This document shows positions 7,257-15,993 of a stretch of 54,163 bases of DNA, in pieces. The stretch comes from SIG701 sp045544955 (GTDB taxonomy: Bacteria > Bacillota > Clostridia > Oscillospirales > CAG-272), in assembly GCA_045544955.1 (NCBI GenBank), contig JAZPZY010000061.1:1-54163 (forward strand), in the 5' to 3' direction. Numbering within the stretch: position 1 is the stretch's first letter; each line of letters starts with the position of its first letter. Under the pieces are notes generated by a model. It saw only the letters and a list, made by a program, of their open reading frames with translations. It was not told where the DNA came from and did not search any database. Both the position numbers and the translations under genes were made by a program.

Positions 7257-8000
7257 TTACAAGCTGTTTATATAATCGCAGACCATCTTTCCGAATACGC
7301 TTTCACCGTTTTCGTCAAGCGTGTCTACGTAATGTATGTGTTTTCCATTTTTGATTTCAAAACGGATCGACTCTTCCGGACATCCGAAGTGGCGAAGAGA
7401 AGCGATCATTAGCTGCGTCTGCTCCAGACGGCAGGGAAGATCGTTATCCGAAACGATCACGTACATCGGCGGATGCTCCGGGCAGGTGCCTACGTGATAT
7501 AGCGGTGCCTTCTCGTCCACAATGTTCCGACGGGTGTCAATGCCGTATTCCTTTAGAACTTTGAAGTGGGTGGTAGGTTGACCGGCGTCCATGATGAATC
7601 CAGAAAAATCGGTGTTTTTCAATCCATGGGCCCCGAGCCAGCGTGCGTCAAAGCAAAGCATCATGGAAATATACCCGCCGGCCGAGCTTCCGCCGAGGAA
7701 AATCCTCCGGCAGTTTCCGTACTTTGCGATATTCTCCTTCAGCCATGCAGCGGCGGCGGCACCATCCTCGATAAATTCGGGATACTTTGCCGTAGGATAT
7801 TTCCGGTAATTGATGGCAGCGGCGGCAATGCCGTGATCAGCAAGATAGGTGAAGATTTCCGTATTCCGTTCTTTGTTTCTGAATTCAAGTCCGCCGGCGT
7901 GCATGTACATGAACAAGTCAAAACTGTCGCCGTCCGGCAGGTATAAATCCAGATCATTGTCCGTGTGTGCACCGTAGCGAAGATCTTTTATGATTTTCAT
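7257..8000 (-). CDS. Alpha/beta hydrolase, esterase/lipase-like
   Basis: The 247-residue protein is a cytoplasmic alpha/beta hydrolase of the BD-FAE/HSL-like type. It shows an oxyanion-hole HAGG motif (about 34-37), the nucleophile elbow G-S-S-A-G with Ser at about 106, a probable acid Asp in VSDND, and a C-terminal catalytic His in GKHIHYVDT. The natural substrate cannot be told; small esters or sugar acetates are possible. The start has AGGAG eight bases upstream. It is the last gene of a minus-strand unit after yajC and the TIGR04086 protein and ends at the shared terminator. Confidence 0.85.
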   Translation of the reverse strand: MKIIKDLRYGAHTDNDLDLYLPDGDSFDLFMYMHAGGLEFRNKERNTEIFTYLADHGIAAAAINYRKYPTAKYPEFIEDGAAAAAWLKENIAKYGNCRRIFLGGSSAGGYISMMLCFDARWLGAHGLKNTDFSGFIMDAGQPTTHFKVLKEYGIDTRRNIVDEKAPLYHVGTCPEHPPMYVIVSDNDLPCRLEQTQLMIASLRHFGCPEESIRFEIKNGKHIHYVDTLDENGESVFGKMVCDYINSL

Positions 8001-8025
8001 TTTGTTTCTCCTGTGTAATTATCTG

Positions 8026-8478
8026 TCAGTGGCGCCGTTTTCCGCGGCGTGCGAATGTATGTCTGCCGGAGCGCTTCCTGCACAGCAAGACACCGATCAG
8101 AGCGGCACCGGCAATCCCCGACCGTGCAAGGACAGACGGCAAAAATCCAAAGCCGCACGTGGCCGTGCCGAGTGGCAAAAGGGAAATGAAAAGCGTGAGC
8201 AATACACAACCTGCCCCGTATGCACACCCAGAAATAACCGGATTTTCCGTAGTCCGACCGAGGGACATTCCACCGATCATGGCGGAAAGATAAAGGGCGA
8301 TAAGTGCGGCCGGCACGGAAAACCTTGCGGGATCTTTTTGCGAATAGGTGATCAGTGCCGCCGTAAACAGCAGAATTATAGCAGAACCGATGAAGACGAG
8401 CATGGCATATCCGCAGGCAGCGGGCAGGGACAGATTCTTGCCGATACGCTTTTTGTGGCGATGGTTGGATGCGTTCAT
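8026..8478 (-). CDS. TIGR04086 family (YrzE-like) membrane protein
   Basis: This 150-residue protein has a basic N-terminus (NHRHKKR), four hydrophobic helices and a basic C-terminus (RRGKRRH). It matches what I recall of the TIGR04086 family, small four-helix membrane proteins of Firmicutes that often lie beside yajC; their function is unknown. The frame is open to 8553, but ATG 8478 with GGAGG seven bases upstream is the better start. It lies between yajC and the hydrolase gene on the same strand. Confidence 0.75.
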   Translation of the reverse strand: MNASNHRHKKRIGKNLSLPAACGYAMLVFIGSAIILLFTAALITYSQKDPARFSVPAALIALYLSAMIGGMSLGRTTENPVISGCAYGAGCVLLTLFISLLPLGTATCGFGFLPSVLARSGIAGAALIGVLLCRKRSGRHTFARRGKRRH

Positions 8479-8566
8479 AAAATTCCTCCGAAATGTTTCA
8501 GAAAGCAGGCAAATGAGTGCCTGTCTTATATTGAACATATTCGGAGGACTCATATTTTATGCTGAC

Positions 8567-8887
8567 TTACTGTGCGTCTTCAGCGTGAACGTCTACGCAT
8601 TTAACAGCGGATTTGAGCAGGCGGATCTTGGTCTTGTCGCCGCTGGTTTCGATCAAGATCGTTTCTTCCTTGATCTGGATGATCTTGCCGATGATGCCGC
8701 CGATAGTAGTGATCTCGTCGCCTACAGCCAGTGCATTACGCATGTCGTTCGTTTCTTTTTCCTGTTTTTTCTGGGGTCGGTACATAAGAAAATAGAAAAT
8801 AGCGATCATGGCTACCAGCATGATGATCGTGCCAAGGCCGCTTCCTGCATTGGGCGTGGGTGCAGCCTCCAAAAGAAGAGTGGTCAT
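8567..8887 (-). CDS. yajC: Preprotein translocase subunit YajC
   Basis: YajC is a small membrane protein associated with the Sec translocon (SecDF-YajC). The 106-residue product has one N-terminal membrane helix (about 18-36), the hallmark FYFLMYRPQKKQEKE junction, and the conserved GDEITTIGGIIGKI beta domain. A GGAGG site precedes the ATG. secDF is not adjacent in this window, which is common in Clostridia. Confidence 0.95.
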   Translation of the reverse strand: MTTLLLEAAPTPNAGSGLGTIIMLVAMIAIFYFLMYRPQKKQEKETNDMRNALAVGDEITTIGGIIGKIIQIKEETILIETSGDKTKIRLLKSAVKCVDVHAEDAQ

Positions 8888-9002
8888 TGCTTGCCTCCAA
8901 AGAGTGAAATTTGAATGATGAAATTCATACTATAATTATACCGAAAAATCCCCCAATAAGCAAGCCATTTTGAAAAAGTTTTACAGTATTGCAAAATTTC
9001 TC

Positions 9003-9031
9003 TTGACAATCATGAATGTCTATGGTATATT
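9003..9031 (+). promoter_or_regulatory. SigA-type promoter of the GntR/ABC operon
   Basis: TTGACA (9003-9008), a 17-base spacer and TATATT (9026-9031) form a near-consensus promoter. The palindrome at 9038-9056 covers the expected transcription start, so the promoter is probably repressible. Confidence 0.85.
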
Positions 9032-9037
9032 ATAACT

Positions 9038-9056
9038 GTACTATCACAAATAGTAC
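9038..9056. promoter_or_regulatory. Operator-like palindrome for the GntR regulator
   Basis: GTACTAT (9038-9044) and its exact reverse complement ATAGTAC (9050-9056) are separated by five bases. They start seven bases after the -10 box and so cover the start of transcription. YtrA-type GntR regulators repress their own ABC operons by binding palindromes at this position, so autorepression is the natural inference. Confidence 0.75.
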
Positions 9057-9079
9057 GGTTATGACGGGAGGTGAGAGCA

Positions 9080-9505
9080 TTGGGATTGATCACTATTGAC
9101 TATCGGGATCGGAAACTGATTTACGAACAGCTTGTTGACAATGTGAAAGAGTTGATTCTGCGGGGGGATCTGAAGCGGGACGATTTTTTGCCGTCCGTTC
9201 GGTCGCTGGCCAAAGAATTGGGTATCAATCCGAATACGATTCAGAAAGCGTATCAGGAGCTGGAACGGCAGGGAATTATAGCATCCCTTTCCGGTCGGGG
9301 CAGTATCGTGGTGTTCGATAAGGATGCTATGGCTGAAAATGGATTTAACGCTCTGCGGGCGGAATTTGCACCGCTGGTTGCCCGTGCACAGGCACTGGGT
9401 ATGGATGCAGATTCTTTTGCGGCCATGGCGGCATCCTGTTTCCGTGCTGCGGATTGCAGTAAGGAAAAACATAACAACGGAGGTGGCAGTGATGATAAAA
9501 ATTGA
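9080..9505 (+). CDS. GntR-family regulator, YtrA subfamily
   Basis: The 141-residue cytoplasmic repressor has an N-terminal GntR winged helix-turn-helix (about 8-75; signature PSVRSLAKELGINPNTIQKAYQELERQGII). Only a short helical C-terminal tail follows, which is diagnostic for the YtrA subfamily that lacks a large effector domain. The start is taken as TTG 9080 because GGGAGGTGA lies five bases before it; a GTG at 9071 would fall inside that site. Its end overlaps the ATPase gene by 14 bases. It probably represses the operon through the palindrome at 9038 and is released by a cell-envelope or antibiotic signal. Confidence 0.9.
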   Translation: MGLITIDYRDRKLIYEQLVDNVKELILRGDLKRDDFLPSVRSLAKELGINPNTIQKAYQELERQGIIASLSGRGSIVVFDKDAMAENGFNALRAEFAPLVARAQALGMDADSFAAMAASCFRAADCSKEKHNNGGGSDDKN

Positions 9506-10391
9506 GTCGGTAACGAAAAACTTTAGTGAAGTCAAAAGCCTGGATACAGTGACGCTGAACGTGCCGGACGGTTCTATTTTCGGACTGATCGGATCCAACG
9601 GATCCGGTAAATCCACGCTCATGCGTATTATGTGCGGTGTATTCATGCCCGACGACGGATACGTTCTGTACGATGGTATGAACATTTGGGAAAACACTGC
9701 CGCAAAAGCAGAGATCGTGTATCTTTCCGATGAGCAGTTCTTCATTCCCCATGCTACCGTTGCGGATATGCGTGATATGTACCGGAGTCTGTATTCGACT
9801 TTCTCCGAAGAACGTTACGAGAGAATGCTAACGCTGTTCGGGCTCGATCCGAACCGGAAGATCAATACGTTCTCCAAAGGCATGCAGAAGCAGACGGCCA
9901 TCCTTTTGGCCTTGTCCGTTCAGCCCAAGTATCTATTCTGCGACGAGACGTTTGACGGTCTTGATCCGGTGATGCGGCAGATGGTAAAGCAGGTGCTGGC
10001 GGAGGACGTGGCGGAGCGGAAGATGACTGTCATTATCGCCTCGCATAACCTTCGGGAACTGGAGGATATCTGCGACCGGATCGCTCTGCTTCACAAAGGA
10101 CAACTGCTGTTCCACCGTGAGCTGGACGATATGAAACTGACACTGCAAAAAGTGCAGGCTGTGTTTGAAAACCGTGAGGATGCCGACGTACTTTCCGTTC
10201 TGACACCCCTTTCTGTGGAATGGAGGGGAAGTATGGCAACGGTGATCGTCCGGGGAACCAAAGAAGAGTTGGACGAGGAATTCCGCCGCATGAACACGCG
10301 TTTTTACGAATTCATTCCGCTGACACTGGAAGAAATCTTTATTTCGGAAATGGGGGAGAGAGGCTATGACTGCTCGAAAGTTCTCGGCTGA
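9492..10391 (+). CDS. ABC transporter ATP-binding protein (YtrB-like)
   Basis: The 299-residue ATPase has Walker A GSNGSGKST (34-42), an ABC signature in the form FSKGMQKQ, Walker B YLFCDETFDGLD and an H-loop in ASHNLRELEDIC. A C-terminal extension of about 80 residues is usual for YtrB-like or bacitracin/peptide-type exporters. ATG 9492 lies within the end of the regulator gene, and the 3' end overlaps the permease gene by 26 bases. It energises the permease encoded next; the substrate is unknown, and envelope-active compounds are typical for this operon type. Confidence 0.93.
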   Translation: MIKIESVTKNFSEVKSLDTVTLNVPDGSIFGLIGSNGSGKSTLMRIMCGVFMPDDGYVLYDGMNIWENTAAKAEIVYLSDEQFFIPHATVADMRDMYRSLYSTFSEERYERMLTLFGLDPNRKINTFSKGMQKQTAILLALSVQPKYLFCDETFDGLDPVMRQMVKQVLAEDVAERKMTVIIASHNLRELEDICDRIALLHKGQLLFHRELDDMKLTLQKVQAVFENREDADVLSVLTPLSVEWRGSMATVIVRGTKEELDEEFRRMNTRFYEFIPLTLEEIFISEMGERGYDCSKVLG

Positions 10392-12339
10392 CGCACCGCG
10401 TAATTATTTTACCTTTCTGCTTCGGCAGAATTGGCCGTCGCTTGTTACAAACGCAATCGTTCTGTTTATTCTGAACGTATTGATTCTGTCCTTTTCTCTT
10501 ACGGAAAGCCTTTCCCGCATCCAGAAATACAATTACGTTCTGCCGGATATCTTAGGGGAATTTTGCCTTGTAAACGTGATTGTTGCCTCACTGCTTGCTG
10601 TGCTTTGGGGTGCCACCGCCATGTCGTATCTGAACAGTAAGGTCGGCGTGCATTTTTATCACAGCCTGCCGCTTACCCGCACCTCCCATTATTTACATGA
10701 GATCGGATGCAAGATCCTCTGGTTTGTCCTTCCCATGGGGGCGGCGAGCGTACTGGGGTATTTAACCACAGGTGCCATAACCGGTCATTTTGAGAGCGAA
10801 GTTCTCCTGCTGTTTGGACAGACGTTTCTGTTCTCTACCGTCTTCTATCTTGTGTTTTTCAGTATCATGATCTTTGCCGCTTCCTTTACCGGCACAGCCT
10901 TCGCCAGGCTCTTGGCGGCCGCCATGGTGGTGTTTATGCCCTCTCTGCTTCTTGCCTGCTTTGGGATGATCTGCGATTTCAGTGCACATTTCCAGTCAGT
11001 GGAATGGCTTTATGATACAGCAGCAGAACTTCTTCTCCCTGTACGCGCTGTTGCAGTGGCCATGGGAGAACAGCCGGATACACTCTGGCACGTACTCTTT
11101 GCGGTAATAGTTTCCGCTGTGTTTTTCGCTGTCGGTGCTTTGATTTACAAAAAACGCCCCAGCGAACGAAGCGGCACGCCAGTGATATATCCGGCGGCAC
11201 GCGGAATTATGAAATACACCACTTTGTTTGCCGCCGCCACACTTCTTGCCATCGGATTTGAGGGATTTGCCGAGGGGCTGATCGGTATTGTGATCGGTAC
11301 GTTGGTGGGTGCCATTCTCTCCATGATGCTGATGAACACGATCCTTACGAAATCCGCAAAGAATATGTTCAGCGGCATGAAAGGGTTCGTTATTTTCTGC
11401 GTTTGCTTCTTTGTAATCTTTGCACTTTTCGGCCTTGATCTGATCGGTATGGATACGTACGTACCCGACGATGCCGCCGTTAAAAAAGTTGAGGTATCCC
11501 TTTCCGGCGGCGGATGGTTTGAACTGGAGATCACCAATCGGGAGGATATTGCCGAGGTGACCCGCATGGTGCGTGAATACCTGAACGGCGACAGGGAAGA
11601 ATCATCTCCAAGATACAGTGGGTACGTGTATGAAAAAACGGGCGTTGTCTCCGTGACGGAATCGATCATAACGAATGAAACGGAGGATACCCTTGAGGAA
11701 ATGCTGTGGCATGCACAGCCCCGCATGGAGGACGGTGTCTACGTGCGGATCTCCTTCAGGACTGTCGGCGGCTTCCGTGTTGACAAGCGATACAACGCGT
11801 ACGTGGATCAGAACTTTGACTTTTTCACGCTTCTTGCCAATTCTGAAAACTTCCGTGACGCCTATTTCGGTGATGAAAATGCTGTAATTACCGGCGGACA
11901 AATCACCAGAAACCGACATAATGGCTTGCAGGTGGATTTGAACGACAGAGCCCACCTGTTGAACCGCTCGCTGCGAGATTCCTATACCGGAGCCGGGTAT
12001 TTTAACCGTCCGCTGTTGTCCACGGTGTATTTTGACAATATTGAAACGTATTGGATGCCCTATTTCGACGATACGGAGGAAGCTGTACAATCGTATCTGG
12101 AAACGCTTACGTCCATATGCGTTATCAATACGAAGACCGGTGAGATGGAAATGTACGAAACCAAGCGGGAGATGGAACAGATTCTCTCCTCTGCCGTAAT
12201 GAGTGACGGATTTATCAGTGCCTTCACACCGAAGGATGATACCTATTTCTTCTTTGGGTTTATAGACGGCTACTGTAATTACAACATATCCGGTCGTTTT
12301 TTGAAGGATCGAATGCCGTCATTGAACAATTTGCCGTAA
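10366..12339 (+). CDS. ABC transporter permease, large two-part membrane protein
   Basis: The 657-residue protein has an N-terminal membrane domain with about six to seven helices (about 20-270) and further helices near 285-370. A large domain of about 270 residues without clear membrane helices then follows, probably outside the cell. It is the partner of the upstream ATPase in a YtrA-type operon and resembles ABC-2 permeases. The ATG has GGGGGAGAG upstream and overlaps the ATPase gene, so the two are coupled. The C-terminal domain shows no motif I recognise. A terminator follows. Confidence 0.85.
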   Translation: MTARKFSADAPRNYFTFLLRQNWPSLVTNAIVLFILNVLILSFSLTESLSRIQKYNYVLPDILGEFCLVNVIVASLLAVLWGATAMSYLNSKVGVHFYHSLPLTRTSHYLHEIGCKILWFVLPMGAASVLGYLTTGAITGHFESEVLLLFGQTFLFSTVFYLVFFSIMIFAASFTGTAFARLLAAAMVVFMPSLLLACFGMICDFSAHFQSVEWLYDTAAELLLPVRAVAVAMGEQPDTLWHVLFAVIVSAVFFAVGALIYKKRPSERSGTPVIYPAARGIMKYTTLFAAATLLAIGFEGFAEGLIGIVIGTLVGAILSMMLMNTILTKSAKNMFSGMKGFVIFCVCFFVIFALFGLDLIGMDTYVPDDAAVKKVEVSLSGGGWFELEITNREDIAEVTRMVREYLNGDREESSPRYSGYVYEKTGVVSVTESIITNETEDTLEEMLWHAQPRMEDGVYVRISFRTVGGFRVDKRYNAYVDQNFDFFTLLANSENFRDAYFGDENAVITGGQITRNRHNGLQVDLNDRAHLLNRSLRDSYTGAGYFNRPLLSTVYFDNIETYWMPYFDDTEEAVQSYLETLTSICVINTKTGEMEMYETKREMEQILSSAVMSDGFISAFTPKDDTYFFFGFIDGYCNYNISGRFLKDRMPSLNNLP

Positions 12340-12343
12340 ATAG

Positions 12344-12373
12344 AAAGACTGCTGCAGAGATGCAGCAGTCTTT
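12344..12373. terminator. Bidirectional Rho-independent terminator
   Basis: A 13-bp stem (12344-12356 with 12361-12373), a GAGA loop and a T run end the ABC operon. The A-rich left flank lets it also serve the minus-strand gene ending at 12380. Confidence 0.9.
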
Positions 12374-12379
12374 TTCTTT

Positions 12380-12802
12380 TCATTGATTCACCATTTCTTC
12401 GCCGCGGCACGGTCCCGTGTAGTATTTATTCACGTCAAGCCACGCTGTGCCGTCCTCAGCCACTGTAAAGCCCAGTTTTGCGGCCAGACCGTCGTCTGCC
12501 CCATCCGGGAGAATCGTGGCTTCCGGAAAGCCGCAGCGGTGCAGAAAACTGGTGCACGCCCGTGCCATGATCATCATGGCTTCTTCATCGGCGACGCCGG
12601 GACAGGTGCGAAGCGTGTCGATCACGCCTTTCGTTCCCGCAAGGGAGAACTGGCATACGCCAATAGGGAAGCGGACCGTCTCGCCGTCGTCTTCGCAATC
12701 ATATGCCGCATAAGCGAGGGCAGTTTCTTTGTACGTGCCGCCGCACACGGTTACCATTTCCTTCTGTTTCATTTTATTTTCTATCGGTTTAATAACAAGC
12801 AT
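12380..12802 (-). CDS. Uncharacterised protein, possibly GNAT-like
   Basis: The 140-residue cytoplasmic protein begins MLVIKPIENKMKQKEM and has alternating strand-helix character. It contains a helix ending in a Cys-Gly turn (ARACTSFLHRCGF) and a C-terminal KLGFTVAEDGTAWLDV. That ending looks like the last strands of a GNAT acetyltransferase fold, but the acetyl-CoA-binding R/Q-x-x-G-x-G/A motif is absent. An N-acetyltransferase relationship is therefore only a guess and catalytic activity is doubtful. It lies 12 bases after rluB and is probably the last gene of that unit. Confidence 0.6.
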   Translation of the reverse strand: MLVIKPIENKMKQKEMVTVCGGTYKETALAYAAYDCEDDGETVRFPIGVCQFSLAGTKGVIDTLRTCPGVADEEAMMIMARACTSFLHRCGFPEATILPDGADDGLAAKLGFTVAEDGTAWLDVNKYYTGPCRGEEMVNQ

Positions 12803-12814
12803 AACGTGCCTCGC

Positions 12815-13576
12815 TTATATTGATTTCAAATATTGAACTTCGTCCTCGGTCAGATACCGCCACTTTCCGGCGGGAAGGGATCCAAGTTCCAGATTTCCGA
12901 CGGAAATACGACGAAGCCGCAGAACCTTCATCCCGACCTTTTCACACATCCGGCGGATCTGCCGATTGCGGCCTTCGTGCAGTGTGACTTTTAATTCCGT
13001 GGTGATCTGACCGTCCGGACGGGGGATGCCCGTTCGGAGCACTTGCATTTCCACCGGGCGGAGGAGATATTCGTCCAGCGTCATAGGTGCTGTGAACGCC
13101 GCCAGCGTTTCGTCCGTAGGCACGCCGGCAACGGTGAGAACGTAGTTTTTCTCTACGTTGTGGGAAGGGTGCATCATCCGGTTGGCGAGATCGCCGTCGT
13201 CTGTGCAAAGGAGCAGTCCTTCGGAATACATATCAAGCCGGCCGATGGGGTATACTCGTTTTCCCACATCAGAAAGAAGATCGGCCGCGGTCTTCCGTCC
13301 TTTTTCATCGGACAGTGTAGTGACGTATCCGATAGGCTTGTGGAGCATAATATATGTACGGCTCGCAGAGCCGTTCCGGGGCTCTATACGCTTGCCGTTA
13401 TAACAGACTTCGTCCGTTTGGGGATCGATCTTCATACCCAGTTCTGCAGGTGTTCCGTTAACGGTTACCTTGCCGGCAAGAATCTCCGCTTCGGCGGCAC
13501 GCCGGGACAGAATTCCGCAGTCGGAAAAGAATTTCTGCAGGCGGATGCCTGTATCGCTTGTTTCCATGGTGTTCAT
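12815..13576 (-). CDS. rluB: 23S rRNA pseudouridine synthase, RluB/RsuA family
   Basis: This cytoplasmic enzyme converts specific uridines of rRNA to pseudouridine. The 253-residue protein has an N-terminal S4 RNA-binding domain (about 10-60, RLQKFFSDCGILSRRAAE) and the RsuA-family catalytic domain with the active Asp in GRLDMYSEGLLL. C-terminal motifs are LHEGRNRQIRRM and LRRISVGN. The neighbourhood (scpA-scpB-dacF-rluB) matches that of B. subtilis RluB, which acts on 23S rRNA. The start could be ATG 13576 or the ATG three codons later, which has better spacing from GGAA. Confidence 0.9.
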   Translation of the reverse strand: MNTMETSDTGIRLQKFFSDCGILSRRAAEAEILAGKVTVNGTPAELGMKIDPQTDEVCYNGKRIEPRNGSASRTYIMLHKPIGYVTTLSDEKGRKTAADLLSDVGKRVYPIGRLDMYSEGLLLCTDDGDLANRMMHPSHNVEKNYVLTVAGVPTDETLAAFTAPMTLDEYLLRPVEMQVLRTGIPRPDGQITTELKVTLHEGRNRQIRRMCEKVGMKVLRLRRISVGNLELGSLPAGKWRYLTEDEVQYLKSI

Positions 13577-13588
13577 TCCATTCGTGAA

Positions 13589-14713
13589 TCAGTCAGTTTT
13601 GTGCAGAAGAGATTGTATGCGCTCAAAAAGAGAAGGGGACGGGGTGACGGGAGAAAGTGCCGTGTCTGCACACAGCGGAACGCGGGCAATCTCCGTCCCG
13701 TCACAGGAAAAGATCACCTCGCCTACCGCATCCCCGGCGTTGACAGGGGGGCAGAGCGGCCGGTTCGCGGTATACGATACGGTAACGGTTCCGTGGTTAA
13801 CGGGCAGCACCGCCCGAGCCTCTGTGTGATTTGATGCAGTGATTTCCGACACGTTGCCGCCCAGGCAGCCGAGGGTGCACTTGTACTCACCGCACTCTGC
13901 CAAAAGGACGGAAGTATACAGGGAGAAGCCGTAATCCAGCATAACGGTGTGATCGTGCCAATCGTCCGGGGCAGATAAAGTAACGGCAATCATCGTAACG
14001 CCGTCCCGTTCAGCCGCTGAGACCAGGCATCGGCCGCTGTGGCGTGTATAGCCGGTTTTTACGCCCACGGCACCGGTATAGGTTTTCAGCATTTTGTTGT
14101 GATTTACCAAAACCCGTGTGCCTTCCGTTCCGTTCAGCGGAATCGTTGTCTTGTACGTTCCAGCAATTTTTGCAAAAGCCGGATTCTGCAGGGCGTAACG
14201 GGCAAGCTTTGCCAGATCATAGGCGGTAGTGTAGTGGGCTTCGTCGTCAAGTCCGTGCGGATTGGTAAAATGGGTTTCCGAAAGCTTCAAATCCGCCGCC
14301 GTCTCATTCATAAGCTCTGCAAAAGCGTCTATACTGCCGGCTACTTCAATGGCAATGGCAGCGGCGGCATCATTGGCACTTTCCAGAAGAAGTGCATAGA
14401 GAAGCTGCTCCATGGTCAGCGTTTCGCCGGCCTTCAGATAAACAGACGAGCCTTCAATGCCCACAGCTTTTTCGGAGATGATCACTTCATCCTCCGGATC
14501 ACTGTGAGCCAGTGCCACCAGTGCTGTCATTATTTTCGTTGTACTTGCCATCGGCATGCGTCGGTGCGAATCCACGTCCATCAGAACACGGCCACTTTCC
14601 GCTTCCATCAGTACGGCAGAAGTGGCAGATACGCCGGGAACGGTCGCATAGACCGGGCAGGCAAGGGAGAGTAACATAATCGCCAGAAGGGCAGTAAAGC
14701 AAATTTTTCGCAA
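13589..14713 (-). CDS. dacF: D-alanyl-D-alanine carboxypeptidase, DacF/DacB type (S11)
   Basis: This is a penicillin-binding protein that trims the terminal D-Ala from peptidoglycan stem peptides, on the outer face of the membrane. The 374-residue protein has a signal peptide ending in CPVYA and the three active-site motifs STTK (about 57), SAN (about 112) and KTG (about 219). A C-terminal beta domain ends in an amphipathic helix (SLFERIQSLLHK) that would anchor it to the membrane. TTG 14713 is taken as the start because GGAG lies nine bases before it; a TTG at 14722 leaves no spacing. Its position near gerW and scpAB resembles sporulation-linked dacF loci. Confidence 0.92.
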   Translation of the reverse strand: MRKICFTALLAIMLLSLACPVYATVPGVSATSAVLMEAESGRVLMDVDSHRRMPMASTTKIMTALVALAHSDPEDEVIISEKAVGIEGSSVYLKAGETLTMEQLLYALLLESANDAAAAIAIEVAGSIDAFAELMNETAADLKLSETHFTNPHGLDDEAHYTTAYDLAKLARYALQNPAFAKIAGTYKTTIPLNGTEGTRVLVNHNKMLKTYTGAVGVKTGYTRHSGRCLVSAAERDGVTMIAVTLSAPDDWHDHTVMLDYGFSLYTSVLLAECGEYKCTLGCLGGNVSEITASNHTEARAVLPVNHGTVTVSYTANRPLCPPVNAGDAVGEVIFSCDGTEIARVPLCADTALSPVTPSPSLFERIQSLLHKTD

Positions 14714-14792
14714 GGGAATCAACTCCGTTCACATAGGATATAGCTATCGTACCCAGCCGTCGTGCCGATATGTGAGGGAGTTTATGGGACAA

Positions 14793-15245
14793 TTACTGTG
14801 CGTTGTTTTCAGAAGCCGCATCCGACTCTTTTTTTGCAAAAAGAACTTTTAGCTTTTCAATCAGCTCCGGGGAGCGTTCCAAAAGACCGATGACCTGCGA
14901 TACAGGATCGTTGGCCTGTTTGGTGGGCTCGTTTACGTTCAAAAGCTGTACGTCACCAGAGGGATCCACCACGAGAAAGGCCACCGGGGACACCGTAAGG
15001 CCGGTTCCGCCGCCTCCGCCGAAGTTATTGGCATTAGGCTTTGCGGCGTTCTGAGGTGCTGTATGCTTGCCTGCATAGTCAACACCGCCGGAAGCAAATC
15101 CTACGAAAACCTTGGATACGGGAATGATGGTGGTTCCGTTGGCAGTGGTGATGGGATTTCCGATAACGGTGTTGGAATCCACCATAGAACGGATACTGTC
15201 CAGAGACGTCTTGATAATGTCGTTCAGTTTATTGCTCTCGTTCAT
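14793..15245 (-). CDS. gerW: Spore protein GerW (YtfJ family)
   Basis: The 150-residue protein is of the YtfJ/GerW family, which in Bacillus is made in the forespore and needed for normal germination. Visible features are the N-terminal helix (LNDIIKTSLDSIRSMVDSNTVIG), the TIIPVSKVFVGFASGG segment, a glycine-rich stretch, and VAFLVVDPSGDVQLL. The frame is open to 15305, but ATG 15245 has AGAGGTG seven bases before it. The DUF2953 gene lies directly upstream, the usual pairing (ytfI-ytfJ). Confidence 0.92.
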   Translation of the reverse strand: MNESNKLNDIIKTSLDSIRSMVDSNTVIGNPITTANGTTIIPVSKVFVGFASGGVDYAGKHTAPQNAAKPNANNFGGGGGTGLTVSPVAFLVVDPSGDVQLLNVNEPTKQANDPVSQVIGLLERSPELIEKLKVLFAKKESDAASENNAQ

Positions 15246-15255
15246 TTTACACCTC

Positions 15256-15960
15256 TTACTTGCCCGCTTGAGCGGCGAATTTTTTCTTAATAAATCGATA
15301 TGCAAAAGTAAATGCGATATTTACGAAATGCCAGAGTCGGACGGTGAAGATAATGGATATTTCCGCCGTGGTCGTTTGTGCCAGAAAATCCGGCACGACG
15401 TCGATATATTCGTTTTTCGGCCTGTAAAACCTTGTTTTGTGCATCAGAATTTCCATAAGGTAGGCAACACCCTGGGAAACGATTCCGTATGTCAGTGCCG
15501 TTGCGGATGCGTCCTTGCCGCCCACGGTTATATGAACACGTGCTACGTCCACACGGAGCATGCCGGCGAATTTATCAACGATTCCGCCAACAATGGAAAG
15601 AAGGAGCGATATCATGGATGGCTCGTCTTTCACAGGCATCGGCTCAGTGGGAAGCTTTTTCTTTTTATTTGTTTTTTTATCGGCTTTAGCCGCTTTCTTC
15701 TTTCGTTCTTTTTCCCGTTTTCGCTGTTGCTTTTTCAGAGCCTGTGCCTTTTCCTTTGCCAGTCTCTCTGCATGCCTTTTTTTTGTGAACTGTTTTAACT
15801 TGATCTTTTTTTTCGGCTTTGGCAGGATCGGGATTCTTATGCCCAGCACAGAGACGGACAGGGTGATTTCCTCCGCATAAGAAACACGGATCCGGATGCC
15901 AACGAACAGGAGAAGGAGAATAAACAGAAGGAGCGCGAGAAGAATCCAGAGAAAAGTCAT
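15256..15960 (-). CDS. DUF2953 (YtfI-like) membrane-anchored protein
   Basis: The 234-residue protein has an N-terminal membrane helix (about 3-22), a short beta segment (VSVLGIRIPILPKP), and a highly charged lysine-rich stretch (about 48-107). A conserved C-terminal part (about 110-234) includes VARVHITVGGKDASATALTYG and ends in an amphipathic basic helix. DUF2953 proteins occur next to gerW/ytfJ in spore formers; their function is unknown. The ATG follows GGAGG by seven bases. The lysine-rich insert is unusually long and may be a charged single helix or linker. Confidence 0.85.
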   Translation of the reverse strand: MTFLWILLALLLFILLLLFVGIRIRVSYAEEITLSVSVLGIRIPILPKPKKKIKLKQFTKKRHAERLAKEKAQALKKQQRKREKERKKKAAKADKKTNKKKKLPTEPMPVKDEPSMISLLLSIVGGIVDKFAGMLRVDVARVHITVGGKDASATALTYGIVSQGVAYLMEILMHKTRFYRPKNEYIDVVPDFLAQTTTAEISIIFTVRLWHFVNIAFTFAYRFIKKKFAAQAGK

Positions 15961-15993
15961 TGTCCACCTCCGTCGTTTGTCCGAAATTCGTGG

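Noticed and set aside
9071..9079. GTG 9071 as start of the GntR regulator
   Set aside because: It lies inside the ribosome binding site. TTG 9080 has correct spacing.
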